Shown here: in pieces, positions 42,378-54,345 of the stretch | Layout of the letters: every line of letters begins with the position of its first letter | Numbering within the stretch: position 1 is the stretch's first letter | DNA from: Charina bottae | Lineage: Eukaryota > Chordata > Lepidosauria > Squamata > Charinaidae | Direction: 5' to 3' | NCBI GenBank assembly: GCA_023362775.1 | Contig: JALMGJ010000019.1 | Location: 1,572,501 to 1,636,500, forward strand | Length of the DNA stretch: 64,000 nucleotides | Program-made: the position numbers and the translations under genes | Notes under the pieces: generated by a model | What the model was told of the DNA's origin: nothing | Seen by the model: only the letters and a program-made list of their open reading frames with translations | Databases searched by the model: none

Positions 42378-43130
42378 CTAGTTTGTGCTACTTGTCGTCA
42401 TTCTGCGAATTTTAAGCACTGCCGCACAGAATCTGGCAACATTGTATGTTATGGTAGGGTTGATGTCTGTCAGCAGCAGGGAGGTATAAAATTGTCCTGA
42501 GCATCCTGGATATTTATACAACAACGGTGTAATGAGACTAGTTCGAATGTCTCTATAAAACAGGCACTGAAGGAGCATATGCGCTGTTGTTTCTATGTGG
42601 CCAGAGTCACAGGGGCACTGTCTCTCCTGATAGGGGATCTTTCGATATCGGCCTTCAAGAACAGCAGATGGGAGGGCATGACATCGTGCCAATGTAAAAG
42701 CTCTCCGATGGTTGGGTATCTCTAGTTTGGATAGGTATATCATGGGGGAGGCACAATACCTACTGGATTCATTGGCAATAAAGGTTGAAGAGCTGGCTAG
42801 ACCCAGTTGGCGTTCTGTGTCTATTACACGCTGTTTGATGAGTACTTTGGCCTGATCGTAACCCAAGGTGACGGAAGGAGCTGATGGGTTCCGTGGCTTT
42901 CTGCTCCCACCAAGCGTGACCTGCTGGCAGGAAAACCATCCGCCACTCTCCCCAGTGGGGGAGGCGGTGGGTTGGGAGAGGGTCCGATGAATTTTTCCAC
43001 CAGCGCTAAACCCTGGTCCACAAAGAGCCAGGCACGGGGGACGGGACGGTGCAGCGGGAGGGACCGGCCTCCATCCTTGTGCTCCAAGGGATTGCAGTGC
43101 GGACTGCAAGTCACCGTATCTGGTCGTCCC
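42378..43130 (-). pseudogene. LINE open frame, C-terminal part with zinc-knuckle-like Cys/His block
   Basis: About 250 codons are open on the minus strand before the GAAA repeat. The end reads RYRKIPYQERQCPCDSGHIE then TTAHMLLQCLFYRDIR and VARFCAAVLKIRR, the CxC-H-H/C pattern often found after the reverse transcriptase in non-LTR elements. The clade is uncertain. The poly-FFLS start of the frame is the translated microsatellite. Confidence 0.65.
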
Positions 43131-43131
43131 C

Positions 43132-43132
<1 letters not shown>

Positions 43133-43190
<58 letters not shown>

Positions 43191-43200
43191 AAAAGAAAAG
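43133..43200. repeat. (GAAA)n microsatellite
   Basis: About fifteen copies of AAAG directly abutting the LINE frame. Confidence 0.95.
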
Positions 43201-43510
43201 GGCGTTCGGGTAAACAAAATGGTTACCGGCGAAACTCACAGGTGCAGTGGAAAACCTGTTACGTGCTCCCTGGAGACAGAGCCAGCAACGTAGAACCCAG
43301 GGGACCCTGGAGGTCTTCCGCTGCAGGAATCCTCACACCGTGCTGCACAAATGGCTGTCCGGTCTTTTCTCGAAAACCTCCGGCGACGGAGCACGCACAA
43401 CTTCAGGAAGCAGGCTTCAACTTCAGGAAGCAGGCTGCTTTATAGCTCTCACAGGCAGGAAAGTCCTCCTTAGTTCAAGCTTGGATCCCTCCCTGTAAAG
43501 CTTCCACCGA
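43201..43510. other. Unassigned intergenic stretch with an 18-bp direct repeat
   Basis: CAACTTCAGGAAGCAGGCTT occurs twice in tandem near 43398-43434. Nothing else is recognised. Confidence 0.4.
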
Positions 43511-43513
43511 TTA

Positions 43514-43622
43514 GTATGTATGTATGTATGTATGTATGCATGCATGCATGCATGCATGCATGCATGCATGCATGCATGCATTCATTCAGTCATTCATTCA
43601 TTCATTCATTCATTCATTCATT
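43514..43622. repeat. (TATG)n-(CATG)n-(TTCA)n compound microsatellite
   Basis: Three tetranucleotide blocks in succession. Confidence 0.95.
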
Positions 43623-43675
43623 CCCCGCCTATCCCCTCCCTAATGGAGGACTCTAGGCGGCTTACAACATCATAC
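43623..43675 (-). repeat. CR1/L2-type LINE 3' tail
   Basis: CCCCGCCTATCCCCTCCCTA and CTAGGCGGCTTACAAC are the complement of the LINE tail. Confidence 0.55.
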
Positions 43676-43679
43676 ATAT

Positions 43680-44775
43680 TTAATTATACATCCATATATA
43701 TTATAGTGCACCGCGCGATTAGGGAGGGGGTGAGGGAACCGACTCTTCTTTTTCAGGCATCGGAAACTACAAGCCCCAGAATGCTTCATTTTCGGAGCCG
43801 GCTGTTGACGTCCCGGAAGTTGTTAATTTAGTTCTTCTGCCCAGAGAAGGGCAGGACCCAGCGCTGATGCCCATTTCAAATAGATTTTATGTGGAGCATC
43901 CTTCCAAAGGAGCGCTAAACCTGTGTTTAAAGGAGCCTCTTCATGAGATTTGAGACGCGCTTTGGGAAGTGCTGATCGGGCATTACAGAGCCAGGTGCCT
44001 CTGTGGAAGCCAGGTGTGTGGGCTCTCCTGCAGTCCAAGCCAAAATGGTGATGGAGGATAGATCTAGCGGGTGGCTGGGACTGCAGGGGGCTTAAAATGT
44101 CCAAGAGGAGCTTGGAGAATATATTCTCCAACATACCATTTATTCTGTCTTAATGCCCGTATTATTTTGCAGCAGCCATTGTTCTCTAGTCAGACGGCTC
44201 TGCAGAGGAAACCGTTGAGCTGGTTTCCATACTGGCCTTTAGCTCAATGTATTCTGGGGTTGATAGGACTGACAGTAGCGAAGCACATGAGCCCTTATTT
44301 CAATTGCTCCTGACTTACAGCAACAAAGGCCTTCATTACTGTATATGTGATTTTCTGGAACCTTTCTTCCAGAATGATGTACATACAAGATTCAGAGCTC
44401 TGGAATTTTGGTATGGTGATCATAGTAACATATTTGGCAGACTTACGATTGGTAACTTGATTGCCTAAGCAGACATCAGTAGGAATTAAACTGTGCTCAG
44501 TTTGATGCTCTGTATCAAATACTCATCTGAATTTCTTCCTAGCCAAGTCATACCCCGTTGTCATCAGTGCGTGAGGAGAGAAGCTGCAACGGCGCAGGTT
44601 CCACTCCACTCCTTTTCCATTTCAGGATAAAGGGCTCAACGTATACATATGGGGCTAAGTCTACATGGAAAATAGCAAGCCTTAGTCAAAATTTGAAGAT
44701 ATTAATACATACACTGGCTTCAACTTTAAGTAATCCTGCTTCCATATAAAGAACACCATTAGGCATCCATCAAGG
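43680..44775. other. Intergenic DNA, nothing recognised
   Basis: Several 60-100 codon frames without motifs; no familiar repeat. Confidence 0.4.
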
Positions 44776-44876
44776 TTAGTTAGTTAGTTAGTTAGGAATG
44801 AATGAATGAATGAATGAATGAATTGAATGAAGGAATGAATGAATGAATGAATGAATGAATGAAAATGAATGAAGTT
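44776..44876. repeat. (GTTA)n-(GAAT)n microsatellite
   Basis: GTTA copies followed by about twenty GAAT copies with a few interruptions. Confidence 0.93.
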
Positions 44877-45149
44877 GGAATGAATACCAAGTTATGCTCC
44901 ATAAAGGAGTTGCACATGAACCTTTGCAGAGAAGAGTTTTATTGCAGAAGGGATGTATTGGGCACCCTGAGAATGGTAAAAGGCCTAGGTAGCTGATGGA
45001 GATTTAGATGCATTTTTGTCACATCATCTCTGTAGGCACACCTGATGCATGGAAGATTGTTCCAAGGTATTTAAAGAAGTTTATTTGTTCTAGACAATGC
45101 CCATTTAGTGAGCAATTCAGCATCCTTCACTTTTTAGCAAACACCATTA

Positions 45150-46330
45150 GATAGATTGATTGATTATGTGCCATCAAGTCATCGTCAACTCAAACCAACC
45201 ACATAGATGGATTTTCTCCATGATGATCTGTCCCTAACCTGGTCTTTCAGGTCTTCCAGTGGTGGACTCACAGCCACCGTAATGGAGTCCTTCCACCTTG
45301 CTGCTGGTCATCCTCTTCTCTTTCCTTCCACCTTTCCCAGCATCAGAGCCTTCTCCAGAGAGCTGGGTCTTCGCATAATGTGTCTGAAGTGAGATAATTT
45401 GAGCCTGGTCTTTTGTGCCTCGAGTGAGAACCCTGGGTTGATTTGTTCGATGATCCATCGGTTTGTTTTCTTGGCTGTCCACAATATTCTCAGGAGTCTT
45501 CTCCAACACCAGAGTTCAAAGGCGTCCAAATTCTTCCTATCCTGCTTCTTCGAAGTCTATCTTTTGCTTCCATAGCGTGTCACAGGTAATACCATGGCTT
45601 GCATGAGTCTGATCTTTGTAGTTATAGAGCAGAGCTTTCCAAACTGTGTGTCGGGACACGTTAGTGTGTCGGCTGCAGTGTCTGGGTGTGTCGCGGCTGC
45701 TGCTGCCTCTGAGCCCTGCCAGGATTCCGCGCAGGTCCTAGTGCCTGCCTTGTGCCTTGCTGCCTCCAAACCTGCTGTGATTCCGCGCAGGTCCTAGTGC
45801 CTGCCTTGTGCCTGGCTGCCTCCAAATCTGCCCTGCCAGGATTCTGCGCAGGCCCTAGTGCCTGCCTTGTGCCCGGCTGCCTCCAAACCTGCTGTGATTC
45901 CGCACAGGCCCTAGTGCCTGCCTTGTGCCTTGCTGCCTCCAAACCTGCTGTGATTCCACACAGGTCCTAGTGCCTGCCTTGTGCCCGGCTGCCTCCAAAC
46001 CTGCTGTGATTCCGTGCAGGTCCTAGTGCCTGCCTTGTGCCCGGCTGCCTCCAAACCTGCTGTGATTCCACACAGGTCCTAGTGCCTGCCTTTTGCCTTG
46101 CTGTAAGAGTGTGTCGCGAAATGATACATGTCTAAAAAGTGTGTCACCAACATGAAAAGTTTGGAAAGCTCTGTTATAGAGACATCACAGCATTTGAATA
46201 ACTTTTCCAAGTCCTTCATGGCTGCTTTACCAAGTGCTAGTCTGCGGCATATTTCTTGAGTTTTTGTTCCTTTCTTGTTGATGGTTGATCCTAAAAGGCA
46301 GCAGCTATCCACCACTTCGATATCTTAATT
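45150..46330 (-). mobile_element. RTE-type LINE 3' half, split by a hAT element
   Basis: The minus strand reads KCCDVSI (left part of 46180-46330), then after the insertion TTKIRLMQAMVLPVTRYGSK, then DAFELWCWRRLLRILWTAKK and [19 protein letters not shown], and ends GATGGCACATAATCAATC. This is the same subfamily as 32330-36660. The hAT insertion spans 45630-46173. Confidence 0.85.
45630..46173. mobile_element. Non-autonomous hAT element, family 1, with 56-bp minisatellite
   Basis: Perfect 8-bp duplication TTATAGAG (45622-45629 and 46174-46181). Ends CAGAGCTTTCCAAACTGTGT and AGTTTGGAAAGCTCTG. It has about six to seven copies of the 56-bp unit (CTGCCTCCAAACCTGCTGTG), in the orientation opposite to 37453. 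Confidence 0.92.
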
Positions 46331-48200
46331 GTCATTCTGACTTCCGGTGGGGGATTGGCGCCTTGAGACATGTCTCTGCAACCTCCGTGGTAAACTTGTC
46401 AGCGCAGACTGTTTTTCGTGCACAGGCAGGTACAGTATCCTTAGAGCCCAGAAGTGTTCTCTGAATTAAGGATGGGATTGGCAAAGACCGTGGAGAAGGT
46501 CGCCTGTCCTGGAAAGAAAAGGGAAAGGTCAGGCACTGGGGATTTGGACCGGGAGGGGCTCCGAGGAGAGGTCGGGTGCTGGGCCGAAGCCAAGCCGCTC
46601 CTTAGCAGCACCTTTGTTCTGGACCGTCTTTGCCCCGTTTCGTGGCGAGCGGCGTCCCTGTTTTGGATCAGGCTCTGGCAGCGGGGCTGGCGGAACCTTT
46701 GACGGGCAAGAAAACTGTTCGGATCAGGTGTTTGAACTGATGCAGTTTTTCAATCTTTACTTTGCAGAATCTTTTACATTGCTCAAGTTGAAGTCAGTGA
46801 AAAAGGGCTGCCCCCCCCCCCCCCAGTAGTGGTACCAGTATTTAAAGAATTCAGAGTTATACTTTTTGGAAAATCACTTATCTTTCTTTGCATTTCTGGC
46901 ACTGAATGTCAAGCTGTAATTTAATTTTTTCCAGGGAGTAACTCTACATTTTTGTTTTAAAAATGATTCAACTACCACTTGGAAGATTTCACTTAAATCC
47001 ACTGGAGTTATTTCCATGTAAAGTGATAGGAAGTAAGATGTTGTTTTAAAATGTTAAGTATTCCATTTGCTGACCTGGAAATTTCTCTATATATTTCATT
47101 TGCAGTCACTTTATATTAAACAAGATACATGAATGGTTGTGAAACCTGCTGCTCCTTCAGCAGAGTTTTAAAAAACAGCCTTTTAACTACCATCATTTAC
47201 CAGCCAGTGAAGTGAAGACAGGACATAACTTACTGACCACATCCTCAAAACAAGGAAGTGATGGAAACTGCAACGCTGGTTACTAAAAGACTGAGGAAAT
47301 CAAATTGCAATAGATAAATTGTATGAAGGGCAAATATGTGCTGATACCGGAGAAACAATGTTCAACTGATAAAGATGTGCATTCTGCCTGACCGAATCCA
47401 AGTCAACCCTGTGTATTTTGTCATTCCCCCTGCAAGAGTCTCTGATTTTGTGAAGAAAGGGAAAAAAAATTCTAGAAACAATTGGAATAAATGTATACAG
47501 TCAGTATACATGTGTACATCATGTACATTTGCACATGTATATCCAGTGTCCTGTACATCCAAGCAAAGATTACTGAAATAAATGTCGATTTTTCTGCAAA
47601 GGGTTCTTGAGAGCAGAATCTCAAATCACCACAGGCACCAAGGGCGGACCAGTTCATTAGCCCAAGGGCTGCGATACTGAAGCCGCCTTTTCGTGCATTG
47701 ATCAAAGAGCAGTTTCTCATCCCTGAGAAGGCAAACTGACTCCAACCTGACTCTCACTCCTGGGAAATTGTCACTTGGCCCAGATAAAGCCAAACTAAAA
47801 AAAGAGTTGGGATTTGGACCTACAAAATGGTAGGGTGATAATCAGCCACCTTAATGACATCACCCACATCACCATAATAAGGTGATAATCACCCTCCTTA
47901 TTATACTGTAATGGCAGGTTCTCCATGGATGATTCCTAATTACCTCCATAACATCTTACTTGTTCCATATAGGTGTTTTTTTTACCTCCGCTCCCCATTA
48001 TGGAGACTACACAAATATACTGGTCTCCCCTACAGTAACTCTGTGCACTTCTGCTGGGATACAGGGGCTGAGGCAGTAACCCAGGCACTGTTACGCGCCA
48101 ATTGTACCCCCCCCCGTGGCCCCTGGCACCCATGAGCCCGATGGTCAGAAACCTCCTCTGTCTGTCTGTCTGAACAAGAGGCTACAATCTTCCTTCTGCA
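46331..48200. other. Intergenic DNA, nothing recognised
   Basis: A slightly GC-richer block at 46340-46720 and a C11-12 run near 46812 are present. Frames are short and without motifs. No RNA gene was seen. Confidence 0.4.
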
Positions 48201-48218
48201 AGACCCAGCGCTGTAGAG

Positions 48219-48466
48219 CAGGGGTGGGCAACGTCAGGCCTGCGGGCCATATAAGGCCCGCGGGGCTCCTGCCTAAGGCCCGTGGGGCTCCCACCCGCAG
48301 ATCCCGCCCCTTCCACGCGATTGGATCCCGTCCGCAAACCCCGTCCCCCAGTGCTTGTCATTGGCTCCCGCCCGCAAACTCCGGTCTGCGGAAATCCCAG
48401 AAACCCCGCCCCCCCGGTTATAAATATCCAAATGGCCCTTGGCAGAAAAAAGGTTCCCCACCCGTT
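48219..48466. mobile_element. Non-autonomous hAT element, family 3 (CAGGGGTGGGCAAC ends)
   Basis: Starts CAGGGGTGGGCAACGTCAGG and ends AAAAGGTTCCCCACCCGT. Flanks CTGTAGAG (48211-48218) and CCGTAGAG (48467-48474), 7 of 8. It shares the GATTGGATCCC/ATTGGCTCCC cassette idea with family 2. Confidence 0.82.
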
Positions 48467-48474
48467 CCGTAGAG

Positions 48475-49780
48475 GGTGCCGCTTTTCTAGCAATAGCCAC
48501 AGCCTGCAGAGGGGGGTTGGCGCCGTCTTCTCACGACTTACGGTTTCGGGTTTGGCTTTCCCGCATTTTAAATTCGGTACCTGTGTTTTTATTGGTCTAC
48601 GACCATAAATTAAAGAGTTTAAAAGTCTTGTTGAGTCAGAAATGAAAAAAAATGAAGAGTATCACTATCACAGTTTACTGCCAAACATAAAATTAATGAA
48701 TAATAAAACTTTAACTGCAGAACGGAGCTACTTTACCACCATTTCAGTTTGGCAACTTACCTGGTGCAGTTTTTCATTAACATCAATATTTGGTTTGATA
48801 CCTGGGGCTTAAAATTCACAGCCCTCAAGTCATGCTCTGTGACCTGAACAATCCTCGGTTGTTGGTGTGTGATCTGGACCACAGAAGAAGGCAGTCTTGC
48901 TCCCTTCCATTTCAGGAATTGATGGAGACAAGGAAGGAGGGCATAAAATGAGAAAATTTACTTTAAATAATTGGGAGAGCAAAATACTACATTTAAAAGG
49001 GTGCTTGTTGGCAAGTGAAAATACTGGCAACAGAGAGTTGAAAACACATTTAATAAAACTGCTCTTTTAAATCACTCTGTCCTGAAATGTCAACTTTTAA
49101 AAACTCACCTTTGTTTTTCTTTCAATCAAAATTCAGTCAGCAGTATAGCTGCTTGAAAAGAAAGAAGCTGTGTTTGTTTCACTATATTTTTGGATGCCAG
49201 TTAATATCTAAAATTCTATATAATCAAAAAATTCTGGAAATATTTGGGGAACCCCCTCTAATTTCTAAAACCCCCTCAAGTTTCTGGCAGAGATCATTCA
49301 CACAAGAAAGTATCCGTCCTATATCCTGATGGGAAGCTCAACTGAATGGTCCGGTTAATTGGGGCTGTGCTGTTTCTTCTGGAGTCGTGACTTCCATTTT
49401 ATCGCCTACCTTTGCTAAGGACAGACTGCTCATTACATCACCAGTCCCTTCCCCACTGGCCAATCAGGGCGCCATGGGAACAGGAAGCGCAGGCAGAAAA
49501 GGAGAAAGGAAATTCTCAGAGTCGGCAGCACTCCGAAGCACCAAGCCACAGTTGTCACTCATCCTCTGCCCCTCAGAGGCCATCCTTTGAGCAGCCCCCC
49601 CTCCCAGCCCCCGCCCTTGGCTAACACAGCCTTCTGGCCAACACCCACACCCACGCACACCTTCTACATAAAGGAGAACGCCCTTCCCACTCATCCCACG
49701 TTATCCCAGGGCAGTGATTTTGTGTATGTATGTATGTTTGTTTGTTTTTGGGTGGGGGCAATGACATTGTTCAAGACTAG
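48475..49780. other. Intergenic DNA, nothing recognised
   Basis: No gene or familiar repeat. TGTATGTATGTTTGTTTG near 49723 is a short simple repeat. Confidence 0.4.
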
Positions 49781-49784
49781 GAAA

Positions 49785-50411
49785 AGGGCAACTTCCTGGC
49801 AAATAGAAGGGGAAGAAATGGAAGCAGTGACAGATTTTATTTTCTTGGGCTCCAAGATCACCGCAGACGGTGACTGCAGCCATGAAATTAAAACATGCTT
49901 GCTCCTGGGGAGGAAAGCTATGGCAAACCTAGACAGCATATTAAAAAGCAGAGACATCACCTTGCCGACAAAGGTCCGTATAGTTAAAGCTATGGTTTTC
50001 CCAGTAGTAATGTATGGCTGTGAGAGTTGGACCATAATGCTTTCGAGCTGTGGTGCTGGAGAAGACTCTTGAGAGTCCCTTGGACTGCAAGGAGGTCAAA
50101 CCAGTCAATCCTAAAGGAAATCAACCCTGACTGCTCATTGGAAGGACAGATGCTGAAGCTGAAGCTCAAGTACTTTGGCCACCTAATGCGAAGAGAGGAC
50201 TCCCTGGAAAAGACCCTGATGCTGGGAAGGACTGAAGGCAAAAGGAGAAGGGGACGGCAGAGGATGAGATGGTTAGATAGCATCACCGATGTAACGAACA
50301 TGAATTTGAGTAAACTCCGGGAGACAGTGGAGGACAGGAAGGCCTGGCGTGCTATGGTCCATGAGGTCACGAAGAGTCGGACATGACTAAACGACTGAAC
50401 AACAACAACAA
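49785..50411 (+). mobile_element. BovB LINE, 3' end of ORF
   Basis: Reads SWQIEGEEMEAVTDFIFLGS then KSRDITLPTKVRIVKAMVFP, and after a small deletion near 50035 AFELWCWRRLLRVPWTARRS and [20 protein letters not shown], ending AGAGTCGGACATGACTAAAC(AAC)n. The deletion and frame changes make it inactive. Confidence 0.9.
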
Positions 50412-50419
50412 GGAAAAGG

Positions 50420-51639
50420 GGGAGTTGGATCAAACAGTTTAAGAACCACTCTCCTAGAGACTGGAAACAATGCTTTCTCAGTTGTCTTGCAAATGAATTC
50501 AAGAATGGATAAAATTGCATCATTTTTCATCTCCTGATTATCTGTATTAGGAGGTGAACAGATTTCCTGCATTTTGGCCATATCCAGCTAGATTGGAGCT
50601 CCAGGTAAAATATTTCCATTCTCTTCTTTTGTACACTTCATACTGTTCACACTATTGTGAGAGGAGTGCCAAAACTTTCATTATTCATTGTCTTTTGGAT
50701 TGCAGCTCAGGTAATGCTAAGCCTTTTGTTGCATTTGAAGTGTAAAATACTTCCTTTTGTAATTATCCATTGTGCCCATAGTTGATATTGCTAATCTTCT
50801 TCTCTTTCACTTTGATTACAAACATTTGCAATTGCTTTTAAGTGTACCAGAAAAAAACAAGGAAATTGTGTATTTTACATTGAGATCCAGTCTAGGTGAA
50901 AAACAAGTGATGACCAAATGTTGACAATTCATTGATCTTCTGTTACAATCTGCAAATGAAATATATTTCATTGATCTCTCCTTCACTTGAGAGATAGCAA
51001 ATGTAAAATCTAGGAAACTCATTTAGTGTGTAAAAAAAATTGGATTCTTTCATTTAGCTCCAATCTAGGTGAATAAACAAGAACTTGCTAGTTATTAGCA
51101 ATGTATAGAAAGTGCACTATAGAATGTCAGAAAATGAGCTGTATTACACTGATTGATCAATCTGAATTTGAACTAAAGGCCTAATATTTGCAACAACTAT
51201 TAAGCATGCTATTGGAAATCTGACAATCCTGGTTTTACACTGAGATCCAATCTAGGTGAGGAAAAAAAAAAGGAAGGATTGACATTCCATTCCCAGCCTG
51301 GTTGAAAGAATTGGGAAATGGTCTATATCACTGACCTGCCTTTCACCTATTGAATAAAGAGTGTCACAAAACGGAGGATTTCACAAATTTTCAAGAAAGT
51401 GTTATGTCAAAATTGAAAAGAACTGCTGATCCATGATTTCCTTGCTAAGGAGAATCTGAAAATGTACTTGGTTTCACCAATCGCTTCTTCCCTTACAAGA
51501 GAACAAAACATGAAATCAGAGAAATTACTCATTAGAACTTTCCTTTTTAATCTTGAGATTTATAAGCTTATGTTTTTACAACCTAGGGCAACAGTTTAAT
51601 TAAGTTTTCAAAATGACTTTCTTATCTTTTCTTCTTGGG
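50420..51639. other. Intergenic AT-rich DNA with a loosely spaced repeated motif
   Basis: ATCCAGTCTAGGTGA-type sequence occurs at about 50884, 51059 and 51245, each followed by an A-rich stretch. Nothing else is recognised. Confidence 0.4.
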
Positions 51640-51653
51640 TATGTAACTACTTA

Positions 51654-51970
51654 GAGGGGTGTGGTGGCTCAGTGGGTAAGACGCCAGGCTTGTCGATCAG
51701 AAGATCGCAAGTTCAGAGGTTCGAATCCCTAGTCCCGCATGACGGAGTGAGCTCCCGCACTAGCCCCAGCTCTTGCCAACCTAGCAATTCGAAAGCATGC
51801 AAATGCAAGTAGATTAATAGGTACCACTTTGGTGGGTAGGTAATGCCGGCCACATGACCGTGGAAGCGTCTTCGGACAACGCTGGCTCTTCGGCTAACAA
51901 AGGGAGATGAGCACCGCCCCCTAGAGTCGGACACGACTGCACAAATGTGCGGGGGGAACCTTTACCTTTT
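51654..51970 (+). mobile_element. Sauria-type SINE, full length
   Basis: Head GGTGTGGTGGCTCAGTGGGT, box B-like GGTTCGAATCCC, the GGACACGACTGCACAAATGT block and AACCTTTACCTTTT tail. The 14-bp duplication TATGTAACTACTTA flanks it (51640-51653 and 51971-51984). Confidence 0.93.
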
Positions 51971-52013
51971 TATGTAACTACTTAACTGCCTTTGCATACT
52001 AAACAAAGTATTT

Positions 52014-52110
52014 TGTTGTTTATTCATTCAGTCACTTCCGACTCTTTGTGACTTCATGGACCAGCCCACACCAGAGCTTCCTGTTGGCTGTCGCCACCCC
52101 CAAACCAAGT
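52014..52110 (-). mobile_element. RTE LINE 3' end fragment
   Basis: Matches the 3' end at 54766-54860: TTGTTGTTTATTC, then CGACTCTTTGTGACTTCATG and GACCAGCCCACACCAGAGCT. Confidence 0.75.
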
Positions 52111-52479
52111 ATTACATCTATGCATTAAATTTTGTAACCACAAGAGGGAGCACTTACACAAGGAATATCTACTTGAGATTTAAGGTCTTCCTTTCTTCCT
52201 TTTTTCTCAGAGTGGACTATCACATTTGTGAAATGGGTGGCTATATAACTTTGATACATAAATAAAATATAAGCATTTGTATATTATATATTTAGGGATG
52301 AATGGTTTTTATTTAATCTAGCATCTTACTCTTAATTTTTTTGTGGACCTGATTAATGAAAAAATATTCTGGGCATAAGATAACTTTCTATGTAACAAAA
52401 AAGAATAGGAGATAACAGAGCAAGGAAAAGATGACAAAATCAGAAGAGGACCATCATAACAATTCAAGTTCTTCTTATA

Positions 52480-54334
52480 CATGAATTGAGTATGTAATCA
52501 ACAAGAAATCAAATTAAGTCAAAAGCAAAAAGATCTAGAAATATAATTGGATTATTTCAAGGATGATTTTAATACTAACTATAAAAACTAAACCACTAAA
52601 TTATAACACCATGACAGAAAAACACAGTCTTTAATATTCTAATATGAAGTATACTAGAAATATATAGTTTGCTTGCCTATAAGAGAAAGGCCTCCTCTTT
52701 AATCTTAAATCAATTAAATTTTAAATTTAATTAATTAAATTTAATTAAATCAATTAAAGATTAAGTTTCATCTTAAAGAGATGGGAGTACCAGACCACCT
52801 TACCTGTCTCCTGAGAAACCTGTATGTGGGTCAAGAAGCAACAGTTAGAACCGGACATGGAACAACCGACTGGTTCAAAATTGGGAAAGGAGTATGACAA
52901 GGCTGAATATTATCACCCTGCTTATTTAACTTATATGCAGAGTACATCATGAGAAATGCCGGGCTGGATGAATCACAAGCCGGAGTTAAGATTGCCGGGA
53001 GAAATATCAACAACCTCAGATATGCAGACGATACCACCCTAATGGCAGAAAGTGAAGAGGAACTAAAGAGCCTCTTGATGAGGGTGAAAGAGGAGAGTGC
53101 AAAAGCTGGCTTGAAACTCAACATTAAAAAAACCCAGATCATGGCATCTGGTCCCATCACTTCCTGGCAAATAGAAGGGGAAGAAATGGAAGCAGTGACA
53201 GATTTTATTTTCTTGGGCTCCAAGATCACCGCAGACGGTGACTGCAGCCATGAAATTAAAAGACGCTTGCTCCTTGGGAGGAAAGCTATGGCAAACCTGG
53301 ACAGCATATTAAAAAGCAGAGACATCACCTTGCCGACAAAGGTCCGTATAGTTAAAGCTATGGTTTTCCCGGTAGTGATGTATGGCTGTGAGAGTTGGAC
53401 CATAAGGAAGGCTGAGCGCCGAAGAATTGATGCTTTCGAGCTGTGGTGCTGGAGAAGACTCTTGAGAGTCCCTTGGACTGCAAGAAGGTCAAATCAGTCA
53501 ATCCTAAAGGAAATCAACCCTGACTGCTCATTGGAAGGACAGATGCTGAAGCTGAAGCTCAAATACCTTGGCCACCTAATGCGGAGAGAGGACTCCCTGG
53601 AAAAGACCCTGATGCTGGGAAAGACTGAAGGCAAAAGGAGAAGGGGATGGCAGAGCCAGATGGTTAGATAGCATCACCGCTGTAATGAACATGAATTTGA
53701 GTAAACTCCGGGAGACAGTGGAGGGCAGGAAGGCCTGGCGTGCTGTGGTCCATGAGGTCACGAAGAGTCGGACACGACTAAATGACTGAACAACAACAAC
53801 AACCTCCTCTTTAAAAGACATGATAATCCTTTTCTATCAAATAGGGAATTCAGCTTTCACATATCAAGTTTCGGTTTTTAATTTTTTAAAATTTATTATT
53901 TTTATAAATAACTCAAGTCTCAGGGAAGAAAATTTCTGATGCCGGCAGTACAGGCATGGGGCGGAGAGGTGAAAAAAAATTTCAGCCTGAATGCAGAAAC
54001 GGATCATGGGATTAGATTTTTTTTTAATAATAAATTTTAAAAAATTAAAAACTGAAACTTGATATGTGAAAGCTGAATTCCCTATTTGATAGAAAAGGAT
54101 TATCATGTATTTTAAAGAGGAGGCCTTTCTCTTATATGCAAGCAAACTATATATTTCTAGTATACTTCATATTAGAATATTAAAGACTGTGTTTTTCTGT
54201 CATGGTGTTATAATTTAGTGGTTTAGTTTTTATAGTTAGTATTAAAATCATCCTTGAAATAATCCAATTATATTTCTAGATCTTTTTGCTTTTGACTTAA
54301 TTTGATTTCTTGTTGATTACATACTCAATTCATG
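52480..54334. mobile_element. Long-hairpin element split by a BovB insertion
   Basis: The left arm (52480-52702 plus 53815-53900) is a near-perfect reverse complement of the right arm (54026-54334), about 305 bp each, with a loop at 53901-54025. The left arm is interrupted by the BovB insertion (52703-53802). Target duplication and family were not identified. Confidence 0.82.
52703..53802 (+). mobile_element. BovB LINE, 5'-truncated, with reverse transcriptase core
   Basis: Flanked by the 12-bp duplication CCTCCTCTTTAA (52691-52702 and 53803-53814). After an AT-rich stretch the LINE frame starts near 52775. It has a stop in the GVRQG motif (GKGV-stop-QG near 52890), then an open frame 52949-53671 with NNLRYADDTTLMAESEEELK (the YADD active site), YGCESWTIRKAERRRIDAFE and [18 protein letters not shown]. 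It ends in (AAC)n. One stop and a late frameshift disable it. Confidence 0.92.
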
Positions 54335-54345
54335 TGTTTGTGTGT

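Noticed and set aside
41234..43500. Possible second gene divergent from WDR1
   Set aside because: No exon chain, conserved protein segment or splice pattern could be found; the main long frame is a LINE end.
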